Counted from the first letter of the stretch, positions 17,860 to 27,614 are shown. The stretch: DNA of 64,000 bases from Vibrio proteolyticus NBRC 13287 (GCF_000467125.1 NZ_BATJ01000026.1:1-64000), one strand, 5' to 3'. Program-made: numbers and translations. Notes: generated by a model not told the origin, from the letters alone.

Positions 17860-18747
17860 TTAGCCTTGTTTGCGGCCAGAGATGCGACACCACTCACTTT
17901 GCTCAACAATCGGATCTATGTGAAGCTCGTCACGGTAGTAAGTGGCCACATCTTCCGCTTGTGTATCGAGGACGCCGGACATCGCCAGTGCGCCGCCGGG
18001 TTTAATCAGACTCTTGATGACCGGAGACAGTTCCCGTAATGGGCCTGCCAGAATATTGGCCACCACGACGTCAGCCACCAGGCCTTCTGGCTGATTTTGT
18101 GGCAGATAGACTTCCAGTTGTTCGGCCACACCATTGCGTTGAGCGTTGTCTTTCGAGGCTTGCAGCGCCTGAGGATCGATATCAATCCCGATCACTTTTG
18201 CTGCGCCCAGTTTGATCGCGGCAATCGCCAGTATGCCGGAGCCACAACCAAAGTCGATGACGGTTTTATTTTCCAGATCCAGGCCTTCCAGCCACTCCAG
18301 GCACAGTGCGGTCGTCGGGTGGGTACCGGTACCGAAAGCCAGGCCCGGGTCGAGCATCACGTTCACGGCACTTGGATCCGGCACTTCACGCCAGCTCGGA
18401 CAAATCCACAGGCGCTGGCCAAACTGCATAGGATGGAAGTTGTCCATCCACTCCCGTTCCCAGTCTTTGTCTTCCAGTTGCTCAACTTTGTAAGCAAAGT
18501 TGTCCGCGAGTAACTGGCTGGCTTTGATCTGGTCGATGATGCATCCGGTGTCCGCTTCGGCGTCGTACAGCGCCAGAATGTCGGTGTCGCCCCACAGGCG
18601 GGTTTCCCCCGGCAATGGCTCAAATACCGGCGTATCGTGCGCGTCCAGGAAAGTGACGGACAGTGCGCCGGTCTCTTCCATCAGCATATCGCCGATTGGT
18701 TCGGCGTTTTGATTGGTCGCATTGAGTTTGATTTGAATCCAGGGCAT
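17860..18747 (-). CDS. prmA: Ribosomal protein L11 methyltransferase
   Basis: This 295-residue SAM-dependent enzyme trimethylates ribosomal protein L11. The N-terminal L11-recognition domain begins MPWIQIKLNATNQNAEPIGD. The methyltransferase core has the SAM motif VIDFGCGSGILAIAA and the substrate-pocket segment VVANILAGPL. A reading frame open to 18936 continues into the accC terminator, so the start was set at ATG 18747, which matches the family length. It is monocistronic by appearance, lying 112 bp downstream of the accC stop side. Confidence 0.95.
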   Translation of the reverse strand: MPWIQIKLNATNQNAEPIGDMLMEETGALSVTFLDAHDTPVFEPLPGETRLWGDTDILALYDAEADTGCIIDQIKASQLLADNFAYKVEQLEDKDWEREWMDNFHPMQFGQRLWICPSWREVPDPSAVNVMLDPGLAFGTGTHPTTALCLEWLEGLDLENKTVIDFGCGSGILAIAAIKLGAAKVIGIDIDPQALQASKDNAQRNGVAEQLEVYLPQNQPEGLVADVVVANILAGPLRELSPVIKSLIKPGGALAMSGVLDTQAEDVATYYRDELHIDPIVEQSEWCRISGRKQG

Positions 18748-18823
18748 GGCGGTCACTCTTTCAATAATTGAATTGGCGCAGAGTGTAGCAGAAGTGCGCG
18801 TGTTGTTTGAGTAGAGAAAGCAA

Positions 18824-18850
18824 CAAAAATGCCCACCAAGGTGGGCATTT
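18824..18850. terminator. Terminator after accC
   Basis: AATGCCCACC and GGTGGGCATT pair around AA. On the minus strand a T-run follows, so it terminates the aroQ-accB-accC transcript. Confidence 0.88.
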
Positions 18851-18871
18851 GCGGATGACGAGCAAGTGGGC

Positions 18872-20212
18872 TTACAGACCCAGCTTTTTCTCCAGATAGT
18901 GGATGTTCGTTCCACCGTGCTGGAAGTTCTCGTCATTCATGATGTCAACCTGCAGCGGCACGTTGGTTTTAATGCCTTCGATGATCATCTCACCCAGCGC
19001 ATTTCTCATCCGTGCGATCGCAACGTCGCGGTTTTCACCGAAAGTGATCAGTTTACCGATCATTGAATCGTAGTGTGGTGGGACGGAATAACCACTGTAG
19101 ATGTGGGACTCCCAACGCACGCCCATGCCGCCTGGCGCATGGAAACGTTCAATCTTACCCGGACAAGGCAAAAAGCGCACCGGATCTTCCGCGTTGATAC
19201 GACATTCAATCGCATGGCCGCGGATCTTGATGTCATCCTGAGTGAACGACAGTGGTTGGCCTGCGGCCACACGCAACTGCTCTTTGATCAGGTCGACACC
19301 GGTCACCATTTCCGTCACTGGGTGTTCTACCTGAATACGAGTGTTCATCTCGATGAAGTAGAACTCGCCGTTTTCGTACAGGAATTCGAACGTACCGGCA
19401 CCGCGGTAACCAATTTCCACACAGGCACGGGTACAACGTTCACCGATGTATTTGCGCATCTCTTCAGTGATGCCTGGCGCTGGCGCTTCTTCAACCACTT
19501 TCTGGTGACGACGCTGCATGGAACAGTCACGTTCGCCTAAGTGGATCGCACCGCCCTGACCGTCGGCAATGACCTGAACTTCAACGTGACGTGGGTTTTC
19601 CAGGAATTTCTCCATGTAGACCATGTCGTTGTTGAATGCCGCCTTGGCTTCGGCACGGGTCATGGCGATGGCCTGAACCAGCTCCGATTCGCTACGAACC
19701 ACACGCATGCCACGACCACCGCCACCACCGGAGGCTTTGATGATCACTGGGTAACCGATGCGTTTCGCGTGGGCCTTATTTTTGATGTCGTCGTTGTCCA
19801 ACGGGCCGTCTGACCCGGGAACACAAGGCACGCCCGCTTTTTTCATTGCGTTGATGGCCGACACTTTGTCACCCATTATGCGGATGGTGTCTGCTTTCGG
19901 GCCGACGAAGATGAAGCCGCTGCGTTCTACTTGCTCGGCAAAATCAGCGTTTTCTGACAAGAAGCCGTAGCCCGGGTGGATCGCAACCGCGCCAGTGACT
20001 TCGGCAGCAGAGATGATGCGTGGGATGTTCAGGTAGCTGTCGATACCACGTGCCGGACCAATACAGACAGTTTCGTCTGCCAGTAGGACGTGTTTAAGAT
20101 CGCGGTCGGCGGTGGAGTGCACCGCGACGGTCTTAATACCCAGCTCTTTACAAGCGCGAAGAATGCGAAGCGCAATTTCGCCTCGGTTCGCGATGACTAC
20201 TTTATCTAGCAT
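18872..20212 (-). CDS. accC: Acetyl-CoA carboxylase, biotin carboxylase subunit
   Basis: This 446-residue ATP-grasp enzyme carboxylates biotin on AccB. The N-terminus MLDKVVIANRGEIALRILRA is diagnostic, the glycine-rich ATP loop is KASGGGGGRGMRVV, and the active-site segment is FIEMNTRIQVEHPVTE. The start is ATG 20212; an upstream start at 20239 would overlap accB. It follows accB by 13 bp, the standard accBC arrangement, and the two subunits are made in fixed ratio from one transcript. Confidence 0.98.
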   Translation of the reverse strand: MLDKVVIANRGEIALRILRACKELGIKTVAVHSTADRDLKHVLLADETVCIGPARGIDSYLNIPRIISAAEVTGAVAIHPGYGFLSENADFAEQVERSGFIFVGPKADTIRIMGDKVSAINAMKKAGVPCVPGSDGPLDNDDIKNKAHAKRIGYPVIIKASGGGGGRGMRVVRSESELVQAIAMTRAEAKAAFNNDMVYMEKFLENPRHVEVQVIADGQGGAIHLGERDCSMQRRHQKVVEEAPAPGITEEMRKYIGERCTRACVEIGYRGAGTFEFLYENGEFYFIEMNTRIQVEHPVTEMVTGVDLIKEQLRVAAGQPLSFTQDDIKIRGHAIECRINAEDPVRFLPCPGKIERFHAPGGMGVRWESHIYSGYSVPPHYDSMIGKLITFGENRDVAIARMRNALGEMIIEGIKTNVPLQVDIMNDENFQHGGTNIHYLEKKLGL

Positions 20213-20225
20213 AATGCTGCCCCGC

Positions 20226-20693
20226 TTATTCGATAACAACGAGTGGTTGGTCGAACTCTACTGGCTGGCCGTCTTCTACCAGAATCGCGGTGACCACACC
20301 GGACTTGTCGGCTTCGATCTGGTTCATCATCTTCATCGCTTCTACGATGCACAGGGTGTCGCCAGCGCTGACGCTTTGACCCACTTCAACGAACGCTTTC
20401 GAATCTGGGCTTGGCGAGCGGTAGAAGGTACCGACCATTGGAGAAAGAACCTGGTGACCTGCTGGTACTGCTGCCGCTGGTGCTGCCTCTTCAGTTGCTA
20501 CCGGAGCCGGTGCAGCAGGGGCTGGTGCCGCCGCTGGCATCGCTGGAGCCGCGTAGTGGATAGGGGCTTGCATTGGCGCCGTGCCGCTGTTGCGACTGAT
20601 GCGTACCGATTCTTCACCTTCAGAGATTTCCAGCTCAGCAATGCCAGACTCTTCAACTAACTCGATAAGCTTTTTAATTTTACGGATATCCAT
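20226..20693 (-). CDS. accB: Biotin carboxyl carrier protein of acetyl-CoA carboxylase
   Basis: This 155-residue carrier has an N-terminal AccC-binding helix (MDIRKIKKLIELVEESGIAE), an alanine-proline-rich flexible linker (about 45-75) and a C-terminal biotinyl domain with the target lysine in EAMKMMN. It moves carboxybiotin from AccC to the AccA/AccD transferase in fatty acid synthesis. It lies 63 bp downstream of aroQ on the same strand, probably in the same transcript. Confidence 0.98.
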   Translation of the reverse strand: MDIRKIKKLIELVEESGIAELEISEGEESVRISRNSGTAPMQAPIHYAAPAMPAAAPAPAAPAPVATEEAAPAAAVPAGHQVLSPMVGTFYRSPSPDSKAFVEVGQSVSAGDTLCIVEAMKMMNQIEADKSGVVTAILVEDGQPVEFDQPLVVIE

Positions 20694-20756
20694 GTTTTCT
20701 TTCTCTTTTATCTTGTGAATAAGACAGCCCTGATAAGGACTGCAGAGCGTCTGTGG

Positions 20757-21206
20757 CTACTTCGCCTGCAACTTCTCAATGGCCGCAGACAAAGCGAATT
20801 CATACCCTTGTGCGCCCAAACCACAAATCACCCCTTCGGCTTTGTCCGACAGGTAAGAGTGGTGGCGGAAAGGTTCACGTGCATGTACGTTGGACAAGTG
20901 CACTTCAATATATGGGATGGCAACCCCAAGCAACGCATCACGCAGTGCAACACTGGTGTGAGTAAACGCGGCTGGGTTGATGATGATGAAATCCACCTGG
21001 CCGTAAGCCGCGTGGATTGCTTCAATCAGTTCATATTCGCGGTTCGATTGCAAATGGCTCAGTTCAATGCCCGCTTTTTGCGCTTGATCGGACAATTTCT
21101 CTACGATCTGTTGTAGAGTCTGCGAACCGTAGTGCGCTGGCTCGCGGAGCCCCAACAGATTCAGATTCGGTCCATTAAGGACGAGAATGCGTGATTTTGT
21201 CGACAT
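20757..21206 (-). CDS. aroQ: Type II 3-dehydroquinate dehydratase
   Basis: This 149-residue dodecamer-forming enzyme dehydrates 3-dehydroquinate in the shikimate pathway. It shows the type II signature ILVLNGPNLNLLGLREP with the catalytic Tyr (HYGSQTL), INPAAFTHTSVALRDAL with its catalytic His neighbourhood, and EVHLSNVHAREPFR. It precedes accB-accC, a common gammaproteobacterial order, even though the pathways differ. The ATG at 21206 has AAGGAA, but at an unusually long distance. Confidence 0.97.
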   Translation of the reverse strand: MSTKSRILVLNGPNLNLLGLREPAHYGSQTLQQIVEKLSDQAQKAGIELSHLQSNREYELIEAIHAAYGQVDFIIINPAAFTHTSVALRDALLGVAIPYIEVHLSNVHAREPFRHHSYLSDKAEGVICGLGAQGYEFALSAAIEKLQAK

Positions 21207-21453
21207 TGTGTAGTCATTTTCCTTTATCGTGTTGCGAATTAGAATATTCCCACATTCTTTTTAATTCAGCATGATTTTTTTGTTAAAAATTCGCTGTAAT
21301 TAAGAAATTGACCAAGATTATAGCTAATTCAGCGCAAATGGCAGCAATTTACTGGTCTAATCTCCTATACTATCGCGCTGAAATTCTGTAACCAGGTTAA
21401 CAGAACGCACGTTTGACCGCCTGTCGGCGGGCAATCGCATCCGCTTGGGGCAA

Positions 21454-21483
21454 TAAAAAACCGCCACACAGAGGTGGCGGTAA
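21454..21483 (-). terminator. Terminator after acs
   Basis: On the minus strand ACCGCCAC and GTGGCGGT form a stem around a short loop, then TTTTTTATT. It lies about 20 bp past the acs stop. Confidence 0.9.
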
Positions 21484-21503
21484 AGGAGTACAAAAGGGGA
21501 GCC

Positions 21504-23453
21504 TTACATCAGTTCGGCTTTTTCTTTGATCAGTTTATCGACCACACTTGGATCGGCGAGCGTGGATGTGTCCCCCAGATTACTGGTGTCGCCTGTGGCT
21601 ATCTTACGCAGGATGCGACGCATGATTTTGCCGGAGCGGGTTTTCGGTAGCGAGTCGGTCCAGTGCAGAACATCAGGTGTGGCAATCGGGCCTATCTCTT
21701 TGCGCACCCAGTCTTTGACTTCTTTGTGCAGCTCGGCCGACGGGAATTCACCATCGTTGAGGGTGATGTAGGCATAAATGGCCTGGCCTTTGATATCGTG
21801 TGGAATACCGACGATCGCCGCTTCCGCGATTTTTTCATGCGCGACCAGCGCTGACTCGATTTCGGCGGTGCCCATGCGGTGCCCGGATACGTTGAGCACG
21901 TCATCAACCCGGCCGGTGATCCAATAGTAGCCATCCTCGTCACGACGCGCACCATCACCGGTAAAGTACATGCCTTTAAAGGTGGAGAAGTAAGTCTGCT
22001 CAAACCGGTCATGATCACCATACACAGTGCGCATTTGCCCAGGCCAGGAATCGAGGATCACCAGGTTGCCTTCGGCGGCTCCTTCAATGAGGTTGCCCAT
22101 GTTATCGACCAGAGCCGGTTGCACGCCGAAGAAAGGACGGGTTGCCGAACCGGGTTTCAGTTCGGTGGCGCCTGGCAGGGGAGTGATCAAAATGCCCCCG
22201 GTCTCGGTTTGCCACCAGGTATCGACAATCGGCGAGTGTTCATTGCCGATGGTTTTGTAATACCATTCCCAGGCTTCCGGATTGATCGGTTCACCGACCG
22301 ATCCCATGATACGTAAACTGTCACGTTGGGTGCCTTTCACCGCTTCGTCGCCTTTGGCCATCAACGCACGGATGGCTGTCGGTGCGGTGTAGAGGATGTT
22401 GACCTGGTGTTTGTCGACCACTTCACTCATGCGGCTGGTGTGTGGGTAGTTGGGCACGCCTTCAAACAGGATGGTTTTCGCCCCGTTCGCCAGCGGGCCG
22501 TAGACCAGATAGGTGTGGCCGGTGATCCAGCCGACGTCGGCGGTACACCAGAAGGTCTCGCCTGGCTGATAATCGAACACATACTTGAACGTCATGGTTG
22601 CGTACACCAGGTAACCCCCGGTGGTGTGCAAAACCCCTTTCGGTTTGCCAGTCGAACCTGAGGTATAGAGGATAAACAGCGGGTCTTCGGCTTTCATTTC
22701 TTCGGGCGGGCAGTGATCCGACACGCTGGATGTGGCCGCGTGCCACCAGACATCGCGATGCTCGTGCCAGTCGATGTCGCCGCCGGTGCGCTTGAGGACT
22801 ACTACTTTATTGATGGTTTTCACGTCCGGGTTGGTGAGCGCTTCATCGACGTTTTTCTTCAGTGGCACCGCGCGTCCACCGCGCACCCCTTCGTCCGCTG
22901 TGATCACCACTTTTGCGTCCGAGTCGATGATCCGCCCAGCCAGCGCTTCGGGTGAGAAACCCCCAAACACCACGGTGTGCACCGCACCGATTCGGGTACA
23001 GGCCAGCATGGCGACTGCCGCTTCCGGCACCATCGGCATGTACAGACACACCACGTCGCCTTTGTTCACTCCTTGCGCTTTGAGCGCGTTGGAGAAACGG
23101 CACACTTCCTGATGTAACTGGTTGAAGGTGAGCGTTTTGTCGTCTGCCGGATCATCGCCTTCCCAGATGATCGCGACGTCGTCGCCGCGCTCGGCCAGGT
23201 GGCGGTCAATACAGTTGGCGGAGACGTTCAGTGTGCCGTCTTCGAACCAGCGAATGTCCACATGGCCAGTATCGAACGAGGTGTGTTTGACTTTGCTAAA
23301 GGGCTTGATCCAGTCGACGATGTTGCCGTGTTCTCTCCAGAACCCTTCCGGGTCGCGCACCGATTGCTGGTACATGGCCAGATAAGTGTCATTATCCGCA
23401 TGTGTCGTTGCTTTAATATTGTCTTTGACCGGATAAATGTGGGCTTCACTCAT
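21504..23453 (-). CDS. acs: Acetyl-coenzyme A synthetase
   Basis: This 649-residue AMP-forming ligase activates acetate to acetyl-CoA through acetyl-AMP. The adenylation motifs are present: YTSGSTGKPKGVLHTTGGYL, WWQTETGG, the hinge motif YYWITGRVDD, and the C-terminal PKTRSGKIMRRIL with the lysine that protein acetylation inactivates in this family. Length is normal. AAGGAG precedes ATG 23453. It is the expected target of the CrbS/CrbR pair in this window. The exonuclease and DUF294 genes lie upstream on the same strand but with a 200-bp gap, so acs likely has its own promoter. Confidence 0.98.
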   Translation of the reverse strand: MSEAHIYPVKDNIKATTHADNDTYLAMYQQSVRDPEGFWREHGNIVDWIKPFSKVKHTSFDTGHVDIRWFEDGTLNVSANCIDRHLAERGDDVAIIWEGDDPADDKTLTFNQLHQEVCRFSNALKAQGVNKGDVVCLYMPMVPEAAVAMLACTRIGAVHTVVFGGFSPEALAGRIIDSDAKVVITADEGVRGGRAVPLKKNVDEALTNPDVKTINKVVVLKRTGGDIDWHEHRDVWWHAATSSVSDHCPPEEMKAEDPLFILYTSGSTGKPKGVLHTTGGYLVYATMTFKYVFDYQPGETFWCTADVGWITGHTYLVYGPLANGAKTILFEGVPNYPHTSRMSEVVDKHQVNILYTAPTAIRALMAKGDEAVKGTQRDSLRIMGSVGEPINPEAWEWYYKTIGNEHSPIVDTWWQTETGGILITPLPGATELKPGSATRPFFGVQPALVDNMGNLIEGAAEGNLVILDSWPGQMRTVYGDHDRFEQTYFSTFKGMYFTGDGARRDEDGYYWITGRVDDVLNVSGHRMGTAEIESALVAHEKIAEAAIVGIPHDIKGQAIYAYITLNDGEFPSAELHKEVKDWVRKEIGPIATPDVLHWTDSLPKTRSGKIMRRILRKIATGDTSNLGDTSTLADPSVVDKLIKEKAELM

Positions 23454-23653
23454 TACGTATCTCCTTGTGAATTCTGAGACATCCTTTTTTGAAACCGGCG
23501 CAAACCGCCGGCAGGAAAATCTGCTGTAGTATAACTGTCTGTCACTGCACCGGATTCGACAATTAGACTTTAGGATGAGAATGACGTTTACGCTGAAAAA
23601 CCAGCGGCTTATAGCGAGTTTTGCGAACAGGATCGACCCACAGGCTCGCTGCG

Positions 23654-24286
23654 TTAGCGGACATAAGGGAAATTGAGGCTCGGCAGGTCGCCTTTGGTCA
23701 GGCGCACGTAGACCAGCGCTGCGGAAATGGCATCCTGCAGCGCATCGTGTTTGTGCTGAATCGGCAGACCTAGGTGGTGGCAGATCGCATCCAGACTGAG
23801 GTCGAAATAAGCGTTGGGCAAATGCTGCTCCAGTTTGTCGTGGTAGATCTGACTGACTTCAATCACCGGGTTGGGTAAAGGGAATCCCAGTTGACGGCGA
23901 CAGGCCAGATCCAGAATGCGTTTGTCATACCGGATGTGATAGCCGACCAGAGGCCGGTTGCCGATGAAATCGAGCAGGCGTACCAGCGCATCTTTTTCGC
24001 TGATGCCGTCGTGCAGATCCTGATGACGAAGATGGTGGATTTTGACGGAGCCGGAGTCGAGCGACTGCGGCGCTTTGAGTTTGACTTCAAAGGGCCGGCT
24101 GGTGATCACCCGATTGTCGATGATTTTGGTCGCTGCGATGGTGACCAGCTCGGCGCGCTCGGGATCGAGGCTGGTGGTTTCACAATCCAGCGAGACGTAT
24201 TCAGATTTGTCGAGTGGGCCAAACAGGGGGCGATAGGCCGAGCCTTTAAGCCTCAGATACCAGTATTTGCGTGTCAGCCAGTTCAT
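23654..24286 (-). CDS. DnaQ-like 3'-5' exonuclease (DEDDh)
   Basis: This 210-residue protein carries the three exonuclease motifs of the DNA polymerase III epsilon family. ExoI is SLDCETTSLDP (the D and E ligands), ExoII lies around VGYHIRYDKRILD, and ExoIII is HDALQDAISAAL (catalytic His and Asp). It has no BRCT or polymerase-binding extension, so it is not the replicative proofreading subunit, and its substrate is unknown. GAGGAG precedes the ATG. It starts 11 bp after the DUF294 gene stop, so both form one operon. From memory, the same two families sit beside acetate-permease genes in Pseudomonas, which suggests a shared role in acetate metabolism or its control. Confidence 0.85.
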   Translation of the reverse strand: MNWLTRKYWYLRLKGSAYRPLFGPLDKSEYVSLDCETTSLDPERAELVTIAATKIIDNRVITSRPFEVKLKAPQSLDSGSVKIHHLRHQDLHDGISEKDALVRLLDFIGNRPLVGYHIRYDKRILDLACRRQLGFPLPNPVIEVSQIYHDKLEQHLPNAYFDLSLDAICHHLGLPIQHKHDALQDAISAALVYVRLTKGDLPSLNFPYVR

Positions 24287-24297
24287 GTCAGTGCTCC

Positions 24298-26127
24298 TCA
24301 GTCCCGGATCTGGTAGTGATAGCCGAGGAACTGTTTAAATTTTTTCACCGCGTGCAAGCTGTGGCGCAACAAGTCACGCTCAGTGCGGTCGAGGTGATTG
24401 GGGTCGATATGGTTGTCGATACTGTAGGTCGACAACTGCTGAGCCAAGCGCAGTTTAAAGAACAACTTCAATGCTTCGCTGAGATTGTCTGCCGTCTCTG
24501 GTTCCAGAATCCGTTTGCGGCGCAAGGCATCAATCCGTTCAAAAGTGTTTTTCTCCGGCAGCGCGTATTCCAGTGCCAGAGCACGAATGCCGTGCACCAC
24601 CGGGAAAATCCCGCCCCGTTTGATGTCCAGCCCGTCTTTGTCTGTTTTTACGTTGCCAAACAAGCTTAGGGGCACTGAGAACTGCAGTGCGGGGCGGGTA
24701 AACTCAGACAGCACCAGCATGCGGTTTTTCATGCGCTCGCGCAGGTGCGCGGCGACCGGCTCCAGAAGCTGGCGGTTGCCAGCGACGGCATGGGCATCGG
24801 CGATGATGGCCAGATCCATCACGGATTCCGGTTGTGCCCGTTCGATCCAAGTGGACAGGGTGGCTTGCCATTCGCTCTGACTCTTGACCCATTTGGGATT
24901 ATTGACCATCACTTTGCCTGGACAGAGCGGGTAACCAAGCTGCACCAGGGTGTGAGTGAGCGTTTCCATCACGGCCTGACATTGATGCCATTGCAGGCCG
25001 TCTTTGATGATCAGGGCGTTGTCCTGATCGGTTTTTAAGATCTGCTCGCCCCGTCCTTCGGACCCGAGCACCAACATGCAACAGTGATCGTGCAGTGCCG
25101 GTGGCACTACCAGCTCAAATGCTTTTTCAATGATCTGTTCATTGACGGCCGAAATCAGCTCCATGATAAAGCGAGTGCGGATGCCGTTTTTCAAAAGGCT
25201 TTCAACCAACTGACGCTGACGGTTGGAGGCCAGCGCCAGTTCCTCCACGCTGCTGGCGCGGGCAATACTCAGTGTCAGCACGTGCGAGTGGGTCGAGAAG
25301 GCGCTGAGTATCTGGGTCATATCGAGCATTCCGACGGCGTCCTGGCCGTCGGTGACCATCAGGCGCTTCATTCGGTTACGCGTCATGGTGATCAGGGCAT
25401 TAAACAGGAAATCGCCTTTTTCGACGTGAAACACCGGGAAAGTGGCGATGCGCCCAACTGGTGTGTCCTGCGTATGGCCGTCCAACATTACGGCGTGCAG
25501 CAGGTTGGTTCGCGTGACGATGGCATACGGATGATGAGCACCAGGCTGATCGAGCAAACGGATATCCGAGTCATTGAGACGCACCAGTGCGGCGTCCGCC
25601 CCACGCGCTTTGAGTTGCTGGGTCACTTGATTCAGCGCTTGATCCGGCTCTAGAATCATCGGCGGATGATAGATCGAAGCGTCGACTTTGGTCAGAATGA
25701 ATTCGGCCAGGTTTTGCTGCTGCTGAGCGGCTTCTATCAGCTCCTGACGCCGGGCGAGGTTATTGTCAAAATAAGCCGCGAACTGGCCGTTGCTGTGATA
25801 AAGCTCAAGGAACACCGCTTTGGGTAACAGATAGGCGAGGGTGTCTTCCAGTGCCACGTACTGATGGCGTGCCTGTTCGTCAAACATCGCTCGCACGTCA
25901 AACAAATCGTCGTTGGCGTAATGCGCAAAAATCTCGTTGCCATCGGCGCTGCGCTCTTCCACCACCCCTTTGATCAGTATGTACAGGTAGTCACTGGCTC
26001 TATCGGCTTTGAGCAGAGATTCGCGCGCACGGAAGTAAGCTACGTCGAGTGAACTGCGCAGTGTTTGCTGCTGGCTGGCGCTCAGCCGGTCAAACGGCGG
26101 AGACTGCATATTGAATTTATCTGGCAT
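24298..26127 (-). CDS. DUF294 nucleotidyltransferase-like protein with cNMP-binding and CBS domains
   Basis: This 609-residue soluble protein has four parts: a cyclic-nucleotide-binding-like domain (about 1-130), a CBS pair (about 145-280, with VGMLDMTQILSAF), a GlnD-like nucleotidyltransferase domain with GSEGRGEQILKTDQDNALI (about 350-370), and a DUF294 C-terminal helical region. The GSxxR and DxD-like TDQDN residues are kept, so transferase chemistry is possible. Neither the acceptor nor the ligand is known. The start is uncertain: ATG 26127 was used, and a TTG at 26166 with AGGA upstream would add 13 residues. It is cotranscribed with the exonuclease and divergent from the MFS gene. Confidence 0.82.
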   Translation of the reverse strand: MPDKFNMQSPPFDRLSASQQQTLRSSLDVAYFRARESLLKADRASDYLYILIKGVVEERSADGNEIFAHYANDDLFDVRAMFDEQARHQYVALEDTLAYLLPKAVFLELYHSNGQFAAYFDNNLARRQELIEAAQQQQNLAEFILTKVDASIYHPPMILEPDQALNQVTQQLKARGADAALVRLNDSDIRLLDQPGAHHPYAIVTRTNLLHAVMLDGHTQDTPVGRIATFPVFHVEKGDFLFNALITMTRNRMKRLMVTDGQDAVGMLDMTQILSAFSTHSHVLTLSIARASSVEELALASNRQRQLVESLLKNGIRTRFIMELISAVNEQIIEKAFELVVPPALHDHCCMLVLGSEGRGEQILKTDQDNALIIKDGLQWHQCQAVMETLTHTLVQLGYPLCPGKVMVNNPKWVKSQSEWQATLSTWIERAQPESVMDLAIIADAHAVAGNRQLLEPVAAHLRERMKNRMLVLSEFTRPALQFSVPLSLFGNVKTDKDGLDIKRGGIFPVVHGIRALALEYALPEKNTFERIDALRRKRILEPETADNLSEALKLFFKLRLAQQLSTYSIDNHIDPNHLDRTERDLLRHSLHAVKKFKQFLGYHYQIRD

Positions 26128-26318
26128 AGAGGCAACCGAAATAAAGGACTCATTCAAGTGTGACAAATCCTGCCAATGCCTCCAGACGACTTTGGTCTAA
26201 TGTCGTGGCAGCGTATCGAATAGGGAAACAGTTCGTTGCGTAATATTCCCTTTTTATTCAAGCTACTCGCACTCATAATATTGAGGTTTTTATCGCTCAT
26301 TTTTTCAGGATCTTAGAC

Positions 26319-27509
26319 ATGTTGAAGCCCTCTCCGTACGGCTGGATTTCCCAATACTTCATCGGTTTTTTCTTTGCGTATGGAGTATATCTGCCGTTTT
26401 GGGCGTTGTGGTTTAAAGATCAGGGGGTCTCGGCGGCCGACGTCGGTGTGCTGATGGGGATCGGTTTTGCTACGCGCTGTGTGGCGAATCTGGTGCTCAC
26501 CCCTCGTATTCACAAGGCGGAGCATCTGATCCCGGCGCTGCGTGGCTTGAGCGTGACCGCGTTGGCGTTTGTTGTCTTTCACCTCTTTACCGGCGGCAGT
26601 TTCTGGATGATGGCTTTGGCTACGGTGCTGTTTAACCTCTGCTGTGGGCCGATTGTGCCATTGTCCGACGCGATGGCGAATTACTACGCGCGCCTGAAGA
26701 TGCTCGATTACGGCCGGACTCGTTTGTGGGGCTCCGTTGCGTTTATTGCTGGCTCGCTGGCGGTGGGCTATCTGGTCAAACTCTATGGCGCCAATATGAT
26801 CATTTACACTGCGCTGGTCGGGGTCGCGTTTTCGATTTTGGTGGCGGTGCGTCACCCGGCACCGATGCCGGTCACTCAGCAGGCAAGCCATCAACCACGA
26901 CCGAAACTCGGCCAGTTGTTGTGCGAATGGCCGGTGGTTAAGTTTCTGCTATTGGTGGCGCTGTTGCAGGGAAGCCACGCCGCGTATTACGCGTTCAGCT
27001 CGATTTACTGGAAAGAAGCGGGTCATTCCGAGGCCGTCATTGGCTATTTATGGAGCCTGGGCGTAGCCGCAGAGGTGCTGTTGTTTGCGGGCAGTAAACG
27101 CCTGTTTGCCGGCTGGTCGCTACGGGCGATGTTTGTGGTGGCCGCGCTGGGGGTGATGGCGCGCTGGGGGATGACGGCGTCGACGACCGCGATCGCCGCG
27201 CTGGTGATGATACAACTGCTGCACGGGGTGACGTTTGCCATCGCACACATTGCTGCCATCCAGTACATTCAGCATGCCGAGCCACATAAGATGGTGGCAC
27301 TGCAAGCGCTGTACAATGCGATTCCGCTCGGCGCCTTTATTGCGCTGATGACCACCTTGAGCGGGTGGGGTTACGAGCAATGGGGTGCTGGCGTATTCTG
27401 GGCCATGGCAGCCATGGGCGCCTTGGCGCTGTTGATTCGGGTGGAGGAACATCCCGGGTCAGTGCACGATGGCATGGCAGAGAAAGCGGAGGCCAAAGCA
27501 CAGAATTAG
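26319..27509 (+). CDS. MFS transporter, HcaT-like
   Basis: This 396-residue carrier has 12 predicted helices and belongs to the 3-phenylpropionate transporter (HcaT) group of the major facilitator superfamily. The early segment GWISQYFIGFFFAYGVYLPF is typical. The actual substrate is not clear; no phenylpropionate catabolic genes are nearby. AGGA precedes ATG 26319. Its position between acetate genes may mean transport of a small carboxylic acid, but this is only inference. It is divergent from the DUF294-exonuclease operon and is followed by a terminator. Confidence 0.75.
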   Translation: MLKPSPYGWISQYFIGFFFAYGVYLPFWALWFKDQGVSAADVGVLMGIGFATRCVANLVLTPRIHKAEHLIPALRGLSVTALAFVVFHLFTGGSFWMMALATVLFNLCCGPIVPLSDAMANYYARLKMLDYGRTRLWGSVAFIAGSLAVGYLVKLYGANMIIYTALVGVAFSILVAVRHPAPMPVTQQASHQPRPKLGQLLCEWPVVKFLLLVALLQGSHAAYYAFSSIYWKEAGHSEAVIGYLWSLGVAAEVLLFAGSKRLFAGWSLRAMFVVAALGVMARWGMTASTTAIAALVMIQLLHGVTFAIAHIAAIQYIQHAEPHKMVALQALYNAIPLGAFIALMTTLSGWGYEQWGAGVFWAMAAMGALALLIRVEEHPGSVHDGMAEKAEAKAQN

Positions 27510-27549
27510 ACTCAAGCGATTGAGATCATTGAGCAGACTTTGTTAAATG

Positions 27550-27590
27550 AAACCTCCTCCTGAACGGCATGGCTCGCGGGGAGGTTTTTT
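27550..27590 (+). terminator. Terminator between the MFS gene and the hybrid kinase
   Basis: AACCTCC and GGAGGTT form a stem around a 22-nt loop, followed by a T-run. The long loop makes it weaker than the others. Confidence 0.65.
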
Positions 27591-27614
27591 CTTACCCAGC
27601 TGCAAGGATATCTG

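Noticed and set aside
23454..23653. CRP site upstream of acs
   Set aside because: Control by CRP is expected for acs, but no TGTGA-N6-TCACA-like sequence was found in the 200-bp gap.
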